64,000 nt of DNA from Bifidobacterium sp. ESL0775 (GTDB taxonomy: Bacteria > Actinomycetota > Actinomycetes > Actinomycetales > Bifidobacteriaceae), in contig NZ_CP113917.1 of assembly GCF_029395475.1 (NCBI RefSeq), positions 1,612,001-1,676,000 on the forward strand, in the 5' to 3' direction. A program made the position numbers and the translations under genes. The notes beneath the pieces are model-generated. The model worked only from the letters and a program-made list of their open reading frames with translations, did no database searches and was not told where the DNA came from. This document shows, piece by piece, positions 29,144 through 41,255 of the stretch; the first letter of the stretch is position 1; each line of letters starts with the position of its first letter.

Positions 29144-29606
29144 ATCTGCTCCTTCGCGTTTTCCATATATCTACGTGGACTGCAGGATTCGTCCGGCCGG
29201 CATGGAATCCAGACGCATGCGCGAATGAATTCCGCGCTGAATCGCCGGCCGAGACATGAACCCCGCGGTCCTCTCAGTATGCACCGCGCAGCAAGTCCCG
29301 TTCAAGCCAAAACGGGCACTGTGGTCGAACGCCCGGGGTCCCGGCGTTTCGTGGATGGAATGTGGACAAACCATTCATTATCCACCTGAAAATGACGAAT
29401 GTGGACAACCGGACGCGAGAACAAGAGACATGGAAACGCTTGTAGGCATGACAATGGCGCCGCATACCGAAAACGGTACACAGCGCCACATGCAAGCAAA
29501 TCACCTACCCCATCCAACGCATATCAACCCAGACGTCTCCCTGAAGGCCAAATGGCCATCAAGTCACCTTGACGTCGAAGCGAGCGTATGAGAAGACGGT
29601 TGTCAA
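29144..29606. other. 463-bp intergenic region upstream of ssb
   Basis: No credible gene on either strand. The notable content is three DnaA-box-like 9-mers at 29361-29408. The rest is of ordinary composition without hairpins that I can see. Confidence 0.5.
29361..29408. promoter_or_regulatory. Cluster of three DnaA-box-like sites
   Basis: TGTGGACAA at 29361-29369, TTATCCACC at 29378-29386 and TGTGGACAA at 29400-29408. The first and third are the complement of TTGTCCACA, the box preferred by high-GC actinobacterial DnaA. They lie upstream of ssb. Confidence 0.45.
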
Positions 29607-30455
29607 TCACTCATAGTCATAGAAGCCATGGCCTGTGGATTTGCCCAGCTTGCCCTTGTCGATGTAATCCTCCTTAATCCGGCGAGCAAACTCCTTCTTG
29701 ACCGGATTGGTGGCATCCTTGTTGAGGTTGTAAGGAGTCATCATGCCGACGGTGTCATAGATCTGGAACGGGCCTTCAGGCGAGCCGGTGGCGATGCGCC
29801 AGGTCTTGTCGATGTCCTCGAAGGAGGCAACGCCACGGACCCACAGATCGGCGGCGGCATCGAGCAGCGGCACCAGCAGCGAGTTGAGCAGGTAGCCAGG
29901 CTGTTCCTTCTTCACGCGGATCGGCACCATGCCGATCTCCTCGGCGAACTGCGCGACCTCTTCGAACACGGCCGGGTCGGTCTTCGGCTGGGCCATGACC
30001 TCGCCGGTGTTGAACTTCCAGATCTCGTTGGCGAAATGCAGGCTCAGGAACTTCTGCGGACGATCGACGAACGGCGCCATCTTGCTCGGCAGCAGCGTCG
30101 AGGAATTGGTGCAGAACACGGTCTTGGCCGGCGCGTACTCGCTGACTTTCTGCCAAGTGTCCTGCTTGATGTCGAGGCGCTCCGGGATGGCTTCGATGAT
30201 GATGTCCGCATCCTTGACCGCGTCCTTGAGATCAGCGGTGGCGCGGATACGCGAAACGGCGGCGTCGAGCTTTTCATCGGTGGCGTCAGGGATGTCACGC
30301 TTGTATTGCTTCTTCAGATACTCCCAGCGGTCCGGAAGGCCGGCCAAAATCTCGTCGCTGATATCGTAGGCGACCACGTCCTTGCCTTTATATGCCGATT
30401 GGAAAATGATCTGGGAACCAAGAACGCCGGTGCCCAAAACGGTAAGATTCTGCAT
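29607..30455 (-). CDS. 3-hydroxyacyl-CoA (3-hydroxybutyryl-CoA) dehydrogenase
   Basis: NAD-dependent oxidation of 3-hydroxyacyl-CoA. 282 aa from ATG 30455. The Rossmann GxGxxG is in LTVLGTGVLGSQI, and FCTNSSTLLPS and RPQKFLSLHFAN carry the catalytic Ser and His of the family. The C-terminal helical domain runs through TGSPEGPFQIYDTVG. The start was chosen where the Rossmann strand begins; a longer in-frame extension lacks family similarity. It is monocistronic with no pathway partner nearby, so the physiological substrate is unclear. Confidence 0.9.
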   Translation of the reverse strand: MQNLTVLGTGVLGSQIIFQSAYKGKDVVAYDISDEILAGLPDRWEYLKKQYKRDIPDATDEKLDAAVSRIRATADLKDAVKDADIIIEAIPERLDIKQDTWQKVSEYAPAKTVFCTNSSTLLPSKMAPFVDRPQKFLSLHFANEIWKFNTGEVMAQPKTDPAVFEEVAQFAEEIGMVPIRVKKEQPGYLLNSLLVPLLDAAADLWVRGVASFEDIDKTWRIATGSPEGPFQIYDTVGMMTPYNLNKDATNPVKKEFARRIKEDYIDKGKLGKSTGHGFYDYE

Positions 30456-30680
30456 TGATTCTTCTTTCGTCATTGTCATCCCCGGATTGCAACGCAGCAA
30501 ATCCTCGATGACTGATATATGTCGGAGCGACATCAACATTGCGGTGGCGCACCGAACTCGTACACCAACAATTCTACCCAAGATGTCGCCAATACCACCT
30601 TTGACTCGCCGTTTCAGCGAAATTTCGCCTCATTCCCATCCGACACAGCCATCTTTCGTCACGTCCATGCCGAATACAAA

Positions 30681-30714
30681 ATGTGGCCGCCCCCACCAAG
30701 GGAGGCGGCCACAT
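30681..30714. terminator. Terminator downstream of proS
   Basis: ATGTGGCCGCC (30681-30691) pairs with GGCGGCCACAT (30704-30714), a perfect 11-bp stem, 23 bp beyond the proS stop on the minus strand. Confidence 0.75.
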
Positions 30715-30736
30715 TCATTACGAAATTGCGTACGGT

Positions 30737-32569
30737 TTAAAGCATCGCGCCATAGCGTTCGGCCAACGTGTCGGCGGCTTTGTCAGCTGGAACCTTCACC
30801 GCGTTCTCGCCGTTGCGGTCACGCACCTCGATGGTGCCGTCGTTGAGGTAATCGCGGCCGACCACGGCGACCAGCGGCACGCCGAGCAGCTCGGCGTCTT
30901 TGAACTTGACGCCGGGCGAAACCTTCTTGCGGTCATCGTAGATGACCTCGAGGCCCTTGGTCTCAAGCTCTGCGATGAGCTTCTCCGCACCGTCGAACGC
31001 CTCGTTCTTCTTGCCGGTGGCAACCACGTGCACGGCGGCTGGCGCGACGTTGACCGGCCAGGCCAGGCCCTTCTCGTCGTGATGGGTCTCGGCGATGCAA
31101 GCCATGACGCGCGAGACGCCGATGCCGTAGCTACCCATCCACACCGGCACGGCCTTGCCATTCTGGTTCAAAACCTTGAGGCCAAGCGCCTCGGAATACT
31201 TGAGACCGAGCTGGAAGACCTGGCCGATCTCCACACCGCGCTCGAAGCTCAGCGGGCCAGAGCCGTCCGGGCTCATGTCGCCGTCACGAACCTCGGTCGC
31301 CTCAACAGTGCCATCGGCCTTGAAATCACGGCCGTATACCATGTCGAAAGCGTCCACGCCGTCCTTGTCGCCGCCGGTGACCCAAGCGGAGCCTTCGGCG
31401 ATGTGGGCATCGACCAGATAACGCACCGGATCCTTGATAGCGGAGCCCTCGACGCGAGCCTGCGGACCCAAAACCGACGGCCCGATATAGCCCTTGACCA
31501 GTTCGGGATGAGCCTTCAGATCAGCCTCATTGGCCTCTTCAATCTCGGCGGGCGCAAACTGCGCCTCCAGACGCTTCATGTCAATCTGGCGGTCGCCGGG
31601 CAGTGCCACGACGACGACCTCGCGCCACGGCTTGCGGTGGTCCTCGTCCTCGTCGTCAGGCTCTCCGGGGTGCTTCACCGCGATGACGACGTTCTTGAGC
31701 ATATCGGTCTGCGCCCATTGCCGGCCGTCCTCGCGCGGATACAGCGCGTTGCACTGGCTGACCATGTCGTCAATCGTCTTGGCGTCCGGCAGATCACGCA
31801 AGGTCATCGCCGGGGTCTTGGAGCAATCGATGGCCGGGACCTCGGGCGTCGTGAGCGCCTCAACGTTCCAGGCCTTGCCGCTGGGGGCCTTGGCGAAGGT
31901 GTCCTCGCCGATGGCCATCGGCGAAAGGAACTCCTGCGATTCGAAACCACCCATCGGGCCGGAAACCGCGTGCACCATGATGTAACCCAAATCAAGGCGC
32001 TTGAAGACGCGCTCGTAGGCGTCGCGCTCCTCGACATAGGCCTTCTTCAGCCCGTCCTCGTCAATGGTGAAGGAATAGCCGTCCTCCATGATGAACTCGC
32101 GGCCGCGCACAAGGCCGGCGCGCGGGCGGAACTCGTCGCGGTACTTGGTCTGGATCTGGTAGAGCGTAACGGGCAGATCCTTGTATGAGGAATACATGTC
32201 CTTCACCAGCAGGGTGAACATTTCCTCGTGTGTCGGCGCAAGCAGATAATCGGCCTCGTGGCGGTCCTTCAAGCGGAAGATGTTCTCGCCGTACTCCTCC
32301 CAACGATGCGTCGCCTCGTACGGTTCCTTCGGCAAGAGAGCCGGGAAATGGACTTCTTGGCCGCCGATGCCGTTCATTTCCTCGCGAACCACGGCCTCGA
32401 TCTTGTTCAAGACGTTCAAACCGAGCGGCAGCCACGTCCAGATGCCGGGCGCGGCCTTGCGGATATAGCCGGCTCGCTGGAGCAGGCGCGCCGAATCGAC
32501 GTCGGCGTCGGCGGGGTCCTCGCGCAGCGTGCGCAGGAACAGAGTGGACATACGAAGTGCTTTTGTCAT
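30737..32569 (-). CDS. proS: Prolyl-tRNA synthetase
   Basis: Charges tRNA-Pro; a class II synthetase, 610 aa, bacterial type with an editing insertion (residues ~230-420). Motif 2 is in [24 protein letters not shown] and motif 3 in [14 protein letters not shown]. The C-terminal anticodon-binding domain ends [11 protein letters not shown] 32569 gives [22 protein letters not shown] 32551 six codons later is nearly as likely, and neither has a strong ribosome site. Confidence 0.96.
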   Translation of the reverse strand: MTKALRMSTLFLRTLREDPADADVDSARLLQRAGYIRKAAPGIWTWLPLGLNVLNKIEAVVREEMNGIGGQEVHFPALLPKEPYEATHRWEEYGENIFRLKDRHEADYLLAPTHEEMFTLLVKDMYSSYKDLPVTLYQIQTKYRDEFRPRAGLVRGREFIMEDGYSFTIDEDGLKKAYVEERDAYERVFKRLDLGYIMVHAVSGPMGGFESQEFLSPMAIGEDTFAKAPSGKAWNVEALTTPEVPAIDCSKTPAMTLRDLPDAKTIDDMVSQCNALYPREDGRQWAQTDMLKNVVIAVKHPGEPDDEDEDHRKPWREVVVVALPGDRQIDMKRLEAQFAPAEIEEANEADLKAHPELVKGYIGPSVLGPQARVEGSAIKDPVRYLVDAHIAEGSAWVTGGDKDGVDAFDMVYGRDFKADGTVEATEVRDGDMSPDGSGPLSFERGVEIGQVFQLGLKYSEALGLKVLNQNGKAVPVWMGSYGIGVSRVMACIAETHHDEKGLAWPVNVAPAAVHVVATGKKNEAFDGAEKLIAELETKGLEVIYDDRKKVSPGVKFKDAELLGVPLVAVVGRDYLNDGTIEVRDRNGENAVKVPADKAADTLAERYGAML

Positions 32570-32653
32570 GGTTTCTAAATTATTCGCGCGAGCCGACATT
32601 GAAAGCGCTACAGACAACATATCGTCTGAAGGTATTACGACAAACGAATTCTC

Positions 32654-34066
32654 TCAGAACAGCTCATCCTGGGCGAACTCGTCGGTATCGTCGGGCAGCT
32701 GGCCGGAAGCCTGCTTGGTGAATGCATCGCTGCCTTCGGATTCGAGACGGGCGCAAGCGACCTTGGAATTGTCGCGCAGCTGACCGTCGAGCAGGACGGC
32801 GTCGGGCGAGACCATGAAGGCGCGCTCGCTGATGTCGTCCAAGTAAAGGCCGTCAAGGTTTTCCACACGGGACAAGGCGACGTAACCCATGCCGGGCGCG
32901 AAGGTGCGACGCAGGTTCATCACGGCGCGGTCAAGCGTCATGCCCTGCGACTTGTGGATGGTGATGGCCCAGGCGCAACGCAACGGCACCTGCTTGACAC
33001 TGGCCAGCACGGTCTCGCCGTCCATCATGTCCCACGAGGCCTGCTTCACAGTCACTGTATTACCATTTTCGAAGGCGACGATCGGCCAGCCGCCCTTGGC
33101 TTCGGAAACGAAGCCTTCCACCTTGCCGATGGATCCGTTGACGTACTGGCGGTCGGCGTCGTTGCGCAGCGCCATCACGGCCGCCCCTGTTTTGAGCTCC
33201 AGCTTTTCGGGAGCCAGCATGTTTTTCTTCAGACGCTTGACCAAGTCGGCAGGGCCCGCGGATTCGGCGACATAGTCATGCGTCTCGTCGTGGATCTGCG
33301 AAAGCCGCAAATCGTTCAAAGTGTCCGCTTGCTTGTTGACCGGGAACAGATGGACGGCCACTTCCCCATCGGCCGGTGATTTGCCCAAGCGCCCGGCAAG
33401 CACGTCGTGGTCTTCCTGGGTGACATCACCCTCACGGATATCGGTGAGCACCGTAAGCAACTGGCCGTCATCCTGACGGTGCTGCTCGGTCAGATAGCAG
33501 ACCACGGGATTGAGCTCGTCCCAGACCAGCGACTCGGTGACGAAACCGTCGGCGTCCTTGCCGGCATCGGCATAGCGCTGACGAGACATCAGGAATTCTG
33601 GACTCGGCGCCATATCGTCGCGGCGGAACGATTTCTTGACCGGCGGAAGCTGGAAGAAATCGCCGGAAAGCACGACTTGCAGCCCACCGAACGGCTCTGG
33701 GCTGTGCCGCAACGCGCGGCAAACGTCATCGACCATGTCGAACAGCCACGCGGGCAACATCGAAACCTCGTCGATGACCAGGATATCGGCGGACTCGATC
33801 CTGCGTTTTCGGCGCGAGCGAATCCGCTTCATCAGCGCCGTGGTCATGACCTGCGAGACACCGACCCCAGACCAGGAATGAATGGTCTGGCCATTGATGT
33901 GGGTGGCCGCGATGCCGGTCGAGGCGGTGACGGCGACGGAGGCGCCGCGGGCACGGGCGGAGTGGATGAACTCGTTCAAGACGTAGGTCTTGCCGGCGCC
34001 TGGAGCACCGGTGATGAACACGTTCGCCCCCGCGTCAAGAATCGTCAGTGCTTCCGCCTGTTTCAT
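32654..34066 (-). CDS. Pif1/RecD-like ATP-dependent DNA helicase
   Basis: Superfamily 1B helicase, 470 aa. Walker A GAPGAGKT (near residue 21), ASTGIAATHINGQTIHSWSG, Walker B LVIDEVSMLPAWLFD, a GDFFQLPPV motif and a C-terminal UvrD-like segment AWAITIHKSQGMTLDRAVMNL are visible, as in Pif1 proteins. AAGGGA precedes the ATG. Likely role: genome maintenance at structured DNA. The last ~60 residues are acidic and not conserved-looking. Confidence 0.9.
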   Translation of the reverse strand: MKQAEALTILDAGANVFITGAPGAGKTYVLNEFIHSARARGASVAVTASTGIAATHINGQTIHSWSGVGVSQVMTTALMKRIRSRRKRRIESADILVIDEVSMLPAWLFDMVDDVCRALRHSPEPFGGLQVVLSGDFFQLPPVKKSFRRDDMAPSPEFLMSRQRYADAGKDADGFVTESLVWDELNPVVCYLTEQHRQDDGQLLTVLTDIREGDVTQEDHDVLAGRLGKSPADGEVAVHLFPVNKQADTLNDLRLSQIHDETHDYVAESAGPADLVKRLKKNMLAPEKLELKTGAAVMALRNDADRQYVNGSIGKVEGFVSEAKGGWPIVAFENGNTVTVKQASWDMMDGETVLASVKQVPLRCAWAITIHKSQGMTLDRAVMNLRRTFAPGMGYVALSRVENLDGLYLDDISERAFMVSPDAVLLDGQLRDNSKVACARLESEGSDAFTKQASGQLPDDTDEFAQDELF

Positions 34067-34244
34067 GCTATTGTCCCTTCACTTCTATCAATAATCGCCC
34101 ATTTCGCCCCAACCAAAAGCATGTATTACACATCCTCCGTTGTACGCTTTCATTCACCACGGAGGAAACGCAAACCCATGAGAACACGCTTCCAATCGTT
34201 GGCCTCACCCGCCACGACGGAAAGCACGTTCTCGTTTTAACAGC

Positions 34245-34895
34245 CTACTTGTTCAGCAGACTCGTGGCCTCGATGTCGGCCTCGATCTTCTTGGACTGCG
34301 CGTCATCCGGACCGGGGGTCGGGGCCATGAAAGCCGCACGATAGTAGCGCAGCTCGTCAAGCGACTCGATGATGTCGGCAAGCGCACGATGGCCGCCGTT
34401 CTTCGGCGGACGGTTCATGTAAACCGCCGGATACCAGCGACGCGCCAGCTCCTTGATGGTGCTCACGTCGATGCTGCGATAGTGCAGGTGGCTCATGAAG
34501 TTCGGCATGTAGTGGTCAAGGAACTTCTTGTCGCTGCCGATGGTGTTGCCGGCAAGCAGCGGCTTGACCCCGTCGGGCGTGAAGCGGGCGACGTACTCGG
34601 TGACCTTCTTCTCGGCGTCGGCCAGGCTCAGGCCGTTCTCCCACTCGTTGATCAGGCCGGAGCGGGTGTGCATCGCGCGCACGAAGTCGCCCATGTGGTC
34701 GACGGCCTTCTGCGAGGGCTTGATGACATAGTCCACGCCTTCGTCGAGCACCTTCAGATTGAAGTCGGTCGGCACCACCGAGACCTCCACGAGCTCGTCG
34801 CCGCCGAAGATATCGAGGCCGGTCATCTCGCAGTCGATCCAAATCAGCCGCGAATCCGCCGCCGAATACGTCTCGTCATCCTGAGCATTCACCAT
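34245..34895 (-). CDS. orn: Oligoribonuclease
   Basis: 3'-5' exoribonuclease that degrades di- to pentaribonucleotides, including pGpG. 216 aa. DEDDh active site: D and E in [11 protein letters not shown] near [18 protein letters not shown], and H/D in [19 protein letters not shown] precedes the ATG. Transcribed alone between the helicase and guaB. Confidence 0.95.
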   Translation of the reverse strand: MVNAQDDETYSAADSRLIWIDCEMTGLDIFGGDELVEVSVVPTDFNLKVLDEGVDYVIKPSQKAVDHMGDFVRAMHTRSGLINEWENGLSLADAEKKVTEYVARFTPDGVKPLLAGNTIGSDKKFLDHYMPNFMSHLHYRSIDVSTIKELARRWYPAVYMNRPPKNGGHRALADIIESLDELRYYRAAFMAPTPGPDDAQSKKIEADIEATSLLNK

Positions 34896-34987
34896 AATAT
34901 TGACCCTTTCGCTGCCAACAACAGAACTCTACACACTATCTCACGTGCATGACTGTCAACGTTTCTCTTCTATTTCCAGTAAATAAT

Positions 34988-35031
34988 AAAGGTAATGGAG
35001 AGGCGCAACCAAATGTCTCTCCATTACCTTT
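34988..35031. terminator. Terminator downstream of guaB
   Basis: AAAGGTAATGGAGA (34988-35001) pairs perfectly with TCTCCATTACCTTT (35018-35031); on the minus strand the stem is followed by TATTATTT. Confidence 0.8.
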
Positions 35032-35046
35032 CTGTAATTAAATCAA

Positions 35047-36648
<1,602 letters not shown>

Positions 36649-37794
36649 CTAGCCCTTCCGGGAATGTCGCGCGTTGCGCACGCCCGGATCCTCCTCTTTT
36701 TGTATTTCAAGCCAGCGCCGCATCAGGTATGGCGACATCGTCAGAATCGTCAGAATCACTGCCGCGACAAGCATGCCGATGGCCACATATTGCCATTTGA
36801 AGAACAGGATCATGATCGAGCCAAAGGAGATCAGCGCCGCCCAGCCCCAGAGAATCAGCACCGCGCCTTGGACGCTGTGGCCGATGCGCAGCATGCGGTG
36901 GTGCAGATGCATGCGGTCGGGGTGCATTGGCGACTGGCCTTTGCTGAGGCGCCGGACGATGGCCAGGCACATGTCGAGCACGGGCAGGAACAGCACGAGG
37001 ATCGGCAGCAGGATGGGCATGAACGCCGGCAGATAGAGGCTGGTGTGCACGGAGGCCGGGTCGAGATGGCCGGTCATGATGATCGACGCGCAGGTGATCA
37101 TATAGCCCAAGAGCATCGAGCCGGAGTCGCCCATGAAAAGCTTCGCCGGATGCCAGTTGTGGAGCAGAAAACCGACGCAGATGCCGACCAAGGCGACGTC
37201 CAGCAACGTGGCCATGGAGGCATAGCTCGGCGTGGATCGCGCGATGACGTAGGAATAGGCGGCGAACGCGATGCCGCCGATGGCGACGATGCCGGAAGCG
37301 AGGCCATCAAGACCATCAACGAAATTGACCGCGTTGATCGAGGCCACAATCAAAAAGGCCGTGATGGCCATGGAAATGCTCGGCGAGGCGGTCACCAACG
37401 AACCGAACGGCAGGAAGATAATCTGTACCCCGCCCCAGGCGACAAACACGGAAATCAAGAGTTGGCCCGCCAGCTTGAGCATCCAGTCGAGATCCCACAA
37501 ATCATCGGCGACGCCCAGCAGGCAAATCAGCACCGCGCCGGCAAGCACTACCCACGCTTGGTTCGAACCCACGAAAAGGCCGGAGATGAACGGCATCTTG
37601 CTGGCGAACACTATCGCCACCACAAGACCGATCAGCATCGCCAAACCGCCCATACGCGGGGTCGGCACCGTGTGCACATCACGCGCGCGAACCTCCCCCA
37701 CCGCGCCGATTTCAATGGCGAGATGGCGAATCAGGGGGGTCACCAGCCAGGTAGCTCCTCCAGCGATCGCCGCGATGAACAGGTAGACTCTCAC
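36649..37794 (-). CDS. WecA/TagO-like undecaprenyl-phosphate sugar-1-phosphate transferase
   Basis: Integral membrane enzyme that transfers a HexNAc-1-phosphate to the lipid carrier, starting cell-wall glycopolymer synthesis. 381 aa, ~11 spans. Motifs: VPTPRMGGLAMLIG (N-terminal), LLGVADDLWDLDW (Asp pair), NAVNFVDGLDGLASG (catalytic Asp), FLLHNWHPAKLFMGDSGSMLLG. The start is GTG overlapping the Sua5-like stop by 4 bp (GTGA), so the two are translationally coupled. WecA, TagO and arabinogalactan-type Rfe enzymes cannot be separated from sequence alone. Confidence 0.9.
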   Translation of the reverse strand: MRVYLFIAAIAGGATWLVTPLIRHLAIEIGAVGEVRARDVHTVPTPRMGGLAMLIGLVVAIVFASKMPFISGLFVGSNQAWVVLAGAVLICLLGVADDLWDLDWMLKLAGQLLISVFVAWGGVQIIFLPFGSLVTASPSISMAITAFLIVASINAVNFVDGLDGLASGIVAIGGIAFAAYSYVIARSTPSYASMATLLDVALVGICVGFLLHNWHPAKLFMGDSGSMLLGYMITCASIIMTGHLDPASVHTSLYLPAFMPILLPILVLFLPVLDMCLAIVRRLSKGQSPMHPDRMHLHHRMLRIGHSVQGAVLILWGWAALISFGSIMILFFKWQYVAIGMLVAAVILTILTMSPYLMRRWLEIQKEEDPGVRNARHSRKG

Positions 37795-38453
37795 GCGTTC
37801 AGGCTCCCGTCTTCGGCGTCCATCAGCGCGGCGCGAACCTGCGCTTCTCTGATCACGCCTTCGCGGACAACCGAGATGCCGTCGCGCTCGCTCGCATCGG
37901 CGGCGACCACCGTGCTGGCGACGTGGCTCACGGTCGGTCCGCCGTCGAGATAGAGGTCGACATCATCGCCGAGCGCGGCAACCGCTTCCTCTACGGTCTG
38001 CGGGCTTTCCCCGCCGCTGCGATTCGCGCTGGAACAGGCCAGCGGGCCGGTGGCACGCAACGTTTTGAGACAAGCCTCGGAATCAGGCACGCGCACGGCT
38101 TGGGTCTTGTTTCCGTTCATCTCGTCACGCAAAGTGACCAGTTTCGAACCAGCCTGCGCCACCGCAATCGGCGAGAACGGCCCGGGCAAGAAAGCTTTGG
38201 CAAGCCGGTCCAAAGGAATCGGAAGATACAACCCCAGCCCCTCAAGGTCGTCGACTGAGGAAAGCAAGACCTGCAACGCCTTGCTGCGCGGGCGGCGCTT
38301 CGCCTCATAGATGCGGCTGACGGCTTCGGCGCTGAACGGACTTGCGGCGACACCATAAACGGTATCAGTAGGTAATACAATCAATCCGCCTTCTTTGACG
38401 ATCTTGGTAGCCATCGCCAAGGATTCCTCGTCAATCGCACGCACGTCGCTCAT
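37791..38453 (-). CDS. L-threonylcarbamoyladenylate synthase (Sua5/YciO/YrdC family)
   Basis: Makes threonylcarbamoyl-AMP for t6A37 modification of ANN-decoding tRNAs. 220 aa with the YrdC fold: GGLIVLPTDTVYGVAASPF, KRRPRSKALQVLL, SSANRSGGESPQTVEEA and a final REGVIREAQVRAAL. GGAGG precedes the ATG. It has no extra Sua5 C-terminal domain, so TsaC-like. It lies downstream of prmC and overlaps the WecA-like gene. Confidence 0.92.
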   Translation of the reverse strand: MSDVRAIDEESLAMATKIVKEGGLIVLPTDTVYGVAASPFSAEAVSRIYEAKRRPRSKALQVLLSSVDDLEGLGLYLPIPLDRLAKAFLPGPFSPIAVAQAGSKLVTLRDEMNGNKTQAVRVPDSEACLKTLRATGPLACSSANRSGGESPQTVEEAVAALGDDVDLYLDGGPTVSHVASTVVAADASERDGISVVREGVIREAQVRAALMDAEDGSLNA

Positions 38454-38732
38454 ATTGCCTCCAACATCACCAAGTATGCCTTAATTGCACCATTGCGCCC
38501 CGACTTCACCGACAACAACCATGGAAGCGTCACCAATCCGCACACATCCCCGCAACCGGCTTCGCCACACCGAACATACGTATTACACATTGCTTTCGAA
38601 CAGTGGTGTACCAAATTGGCCGATCAGGAAAAAGATGTTTTATGGCGCACAAACATCGAAGCCTTGGTGAAATCGCGTCAATCCAATGTGCACAAAACCA
38701 TAGATTGGGCGAAATCAGCCAGTCCGGCAACA

Positions 38733-39809
38733 CTATTTTTTGATGGCGAACAGGTAACGCGGCCGACCGGTAAGATCATCGCCAGTCCGCGCGCTGTGGA
38801 AACCGTGGGTTTTGGCGAAATCGACCAACGCTTGACCTTGCGAAATATCGTGCTCCATCACCAACGCGCCACCGCTACGCAAAAGCTTCCCCGCACGCAG
38901 GATGATGCGTTCGGGAATGTAGGTTCCATCGGCCGAACCGCCGTAAAGGGCCATTTGCGGGTCATAGTCACGCACTTCCGGCTGCTCGGGAACCTCAGAA
39001 AGCGGCACGTAAGGCGGGTTCGCGACCACCGCGTCGACGGTGCCATTGAGCTGGGAAAGCGTCATCTCGCTTGTCGCATCGGCGCAGGAAAGGTGATAGT
39101 GATAGCCAGCCAGCGAATGATCCTTGAATACCCGCCGCTCGTTGCGTTTCGCCCATTTGAGGGCTTCTTCAGATTGTTCTACCGCCCAGACCTCGCCGCC
39201 TGGAACTTCGGTGACCAGCGCCAAGCCAATCGCTCCGCTGCCGGCGCACAGATCGACCAGTCGGCTTGGCTTGATGTTCTCATGCGTCAGCCAGTCGATG
39301 GCCGCCTGCACCACGGTTTCGGTTTCAGGACGAGGAATAAACACGCCTGGCCCGACTTGCAAATCCAGATAACGGAATGGCGCATGACCAACAATGTATT
39401 GCAATGGCTCGCGCTGCTTGCGCCTGGCAATCATGACGGCAAAACGGCGAATCGCGGCGTCGTCGGCATCGCCAAGCGAGCCGGCATTTTGGGATTTCCG
39501 TACATCTTTAGTGCAGGCAGAATCAGATTCCGAAGTCGAAGCAGCGGGACCTTGGTCGGATTCGCTCTCGGAGCCATCGCCATCATTGATGCGCTGCACA
39601 TCGACGCCGTCGGTCGAAACGTCTTTGATGCTGCTGTGCAACGGTGTGTCCAGCAAAATCGACTTTTCGACGTCACCAGGCGTTACGCCGAACGCTTCGG
39701 CAAGCAACAGCTTCGCGTCGTTTCGCGGCGTTTCGATACCGGCGGCCTTGAGCCAATCCGTCGCCTGTTTGAGAATCTCAGAGGTCGAACGCGCCACGTT
39801 TTCCGACAT
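38733..39809 (-). CDS. prmC: Release factor glutamine methyltransferase
   Basis: Methylates the GGQ glutamine of release factors 1 and 2. 358 aa from ATG 39809, 16 bp after prfA. The N-terminal helical domain (STSEILKQATDWLKAAGI) is followed by an unusual ~45-residue acidic Ser/Asp/Glu-rich insert (residues ~70-115), then the methyltransferase domain with VFIPRPETE, VDLCAGSGAIGLAL and the catalytic ANPPYVPLSE. The insert makes it longer than the usual ~280-300 aa. Confidence 0.94.
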   Translation of the reverse strand: MSENVARSTSEILKQATDWLKAAGIETPRNDAKLLLAEAFGVTPGDVEKSILLDTPLHSSIKDVSTDGVDVQRINDGDGSESESDQGPAASTSESDSACTKDVRKSQNAGSLGDADDAAIRRFAVMIARRKQREPLQYIVGHAPFRYLDLQVGPGVFIPRPETETVVQAAIDWLTHENIKPSRLVDLCAGSGAIGLALVTEVPGGEVWAVEQSEEALKWAKRNERRVFKDHSLAGYHYHLSCADATSEMTLSQLNGTVDAVVANPPYVPLSEVPEQPEVRDYDPQMALYGGSADGTYIPERIILRAGKLLRSGGALVMEHDISQGQALVDFAKTHGFHSARTGDDLTGRPRYLFAIKK

Positions 39810-39825
39810 TGCCCGAGACTTCCGT

Positions 39826-40914
39826 TCAGTCGGTTTTGACGAGACGCTCGGCCTCGTCGGCCTGGATGTCGCTGTCAATGACGGCCTGCAAGTCGCCGTC
39901 GAGCACCTGATCGAGGTTGTAGGCCTTGTAATTGGTGCGATGGTCGACGATGCGGTTTTCCGGGAAATTGTAGGTGCGGATGCGTTCGGAACGGTCGAGC
40001 GAGCGCACCTGCGAATGACGCATGTCGGCCGCTTCCTCGGCTTCCTTCTCGTGTTTCATCGCCAACAAGCGGGATTTGAGGACCCGCAGCGCCGCCGCGC
40101 GGTTCTGAATCTGCGATTTCTCGTCCTGCATGCTCACCACGATGCCAGTGGGGATATGGGTCATGCGCACTGCGGAATACGTGGTGTTGACCGACTGCCC
40201 GCCAGGGCCCGAGCTCATGAAGATGTCGATTTTGAGGTCTTTGGGGTCGATTTCGATCTCATCGTCATCCTCGTCGGCCTCGGGGAAGACGATGACGCCG
40301 GCAGCGGAGGTCTGGATGCGACCTTGCGATTCGGTGACGGGAATGCGCTGCACGCGGTGCACGCCGCCCTCATATTTGAGGCTCGCCCACACCCCATCTT
40401 CGGGAGCCGGATTGCCTTTCGCACGGATAGCAACCTGAACGTCCTTCACGCCGCCAAGTTCCGTAGAGTTCTCGCTTTGGATGGTGGTGGTCCAGCCGCG
40501 CTTTTCGGCGTAGCGCGTGTACATACGCAGCAGATCGCCGGCGAACAGCGCCGCCTCTTCCCCACCGGTGCCGGCCTTGATCTCCATGATGGTGTCACGA
40601 ACGTCATCCGGGTCACGCGGAATCAGTGTACTGCGCAGCTTCTCCTCAGCCGGAGGCACCAACGCCTCAAGTCGCTTGGCCTCTTCGGCAAAGTCGGCGT
40701 CCTCGCCGGCCATTTCCTTGGCGGCATCAGCGTCATCGCGGGCGTGCTGCCAAGCGCGATAAGCCTCGACGATGCTGCCGAGTTGGGCATGGCGACGCCC
40801 CAGCTTGCGGATCGCCTTCGGATCGGAGGCGACCTCGGGCTGGCTCATCTGCCGCTCGATGTCCTGGTACTCCTCCAACGCGCTTTGCGCCGCCGGGAAT
40901 TGCTCGTCTGCCAT
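39826..40914 (-). CDS. prfA: Peptide chain release factor 1
   Basis: Terminates translation at UAG/UAA. 362 aa. The stop-recognition PVT motif is in [17 protein letters not shown], and the GGQ loop is in [17 protein letters not shown]. It is upstream of its modifying enzyme prmC with a 16-bp gap, the classical arrangement, and downstream of rpmE. Confidence 0.96.
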   Translation of the reverse strand: MADEQFPAAQSALEEYQDIERQMSQPEVASDPKAIRKLGRRHAQLGSIVEAYRAWQHARDDADAAKEMAGEDADFAEEAKRLEALVPPAEEKLRSTLIPRDPDDVRDTIMEIKAGTGGEEAALFAGDLLRMYTRYAEKRGWTTTIQSENSTELGGVKDVQVAIRAKGNPAPEDGVWASLKYEGGVHRVQRIPVTESQGRIQTSAAGVIVFPEADEDDDEIEIDPKDLKIDIFMSSGPGGQSVNTTYSAVRMTHIPTGIVVSMQDEKSQIQNRAAALRVLKSRLLAMKHEKEAEEAADMRHSQVRSLDRSERIRTYNFPENRIVDHRTNYKAYNLDQVLDGDLQAVIDSDIQADEAERLVKTD

Positions 40915-41042
40915 GCAAAAGTCCTTTTATCAAATATTCGAGATTCTTAAACGCTATAAAAATGACGGAAAACAGGTATGAAAAACGCCAGCTCGGATCC
41001 GGGTCCGCAGACCCGAACCAGCGAGGCTGGCGAATAAGAATG

Positions 41043-41255
41043 CTACTTGGTCTTCTTGCCGTAGCGCTTCTCGAAGCGGGCGACACGGCCGCCGGTATCG
41101 AGAATCTTCTGCTTGCCCGTGTAGAACGGGTGGCAGTTCGCGCACACATCAACCGTCATGTGATCGCCCTTGGCGGTGCTGCGCGTGACGAAAGTATTGC
41201 CGCAAGAGCAGGTGACCTGCACTGGGTGATAATCGGGATGAATACCCTGCTTCAT
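41043..41255 (-). CDS. rpmE: 50S ribosomal protein L31
   Basis: Large-subunit ribosomal protein, 70 aa from ATG 41255 ([22 protein letters not shown]). It has zinc ligands CxC and CxxC ([17 protein letters not shown]), so it is the zinc-containing C+ form. An upstream in-frame extension of 15 residues lacks homology. It lies ahead of prfA on the same strand. Confidence 0.96.
   Translation of the reverse strand: MKQGIHPDYHPVQVTCSCGNTFVTRSTAKGDHMTVDVCANCHPFYTGKQKILDTGGRVARFEKRYGKKTK

Noticed and set aside
29171-29591. Several short frames upstream of ssb
   Set aside because: Overlapping frames on both strands, none with a ribosome site; the region is better explained as regulatory DNA with DnaA-like boxes.
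38485-38670. Possible 61-aa gene between Sua5-like and prmC
   Set aside because: No ribosome site, no recognisable hydrophobic or domain pattern; the 279-bp gap appears non-coding.
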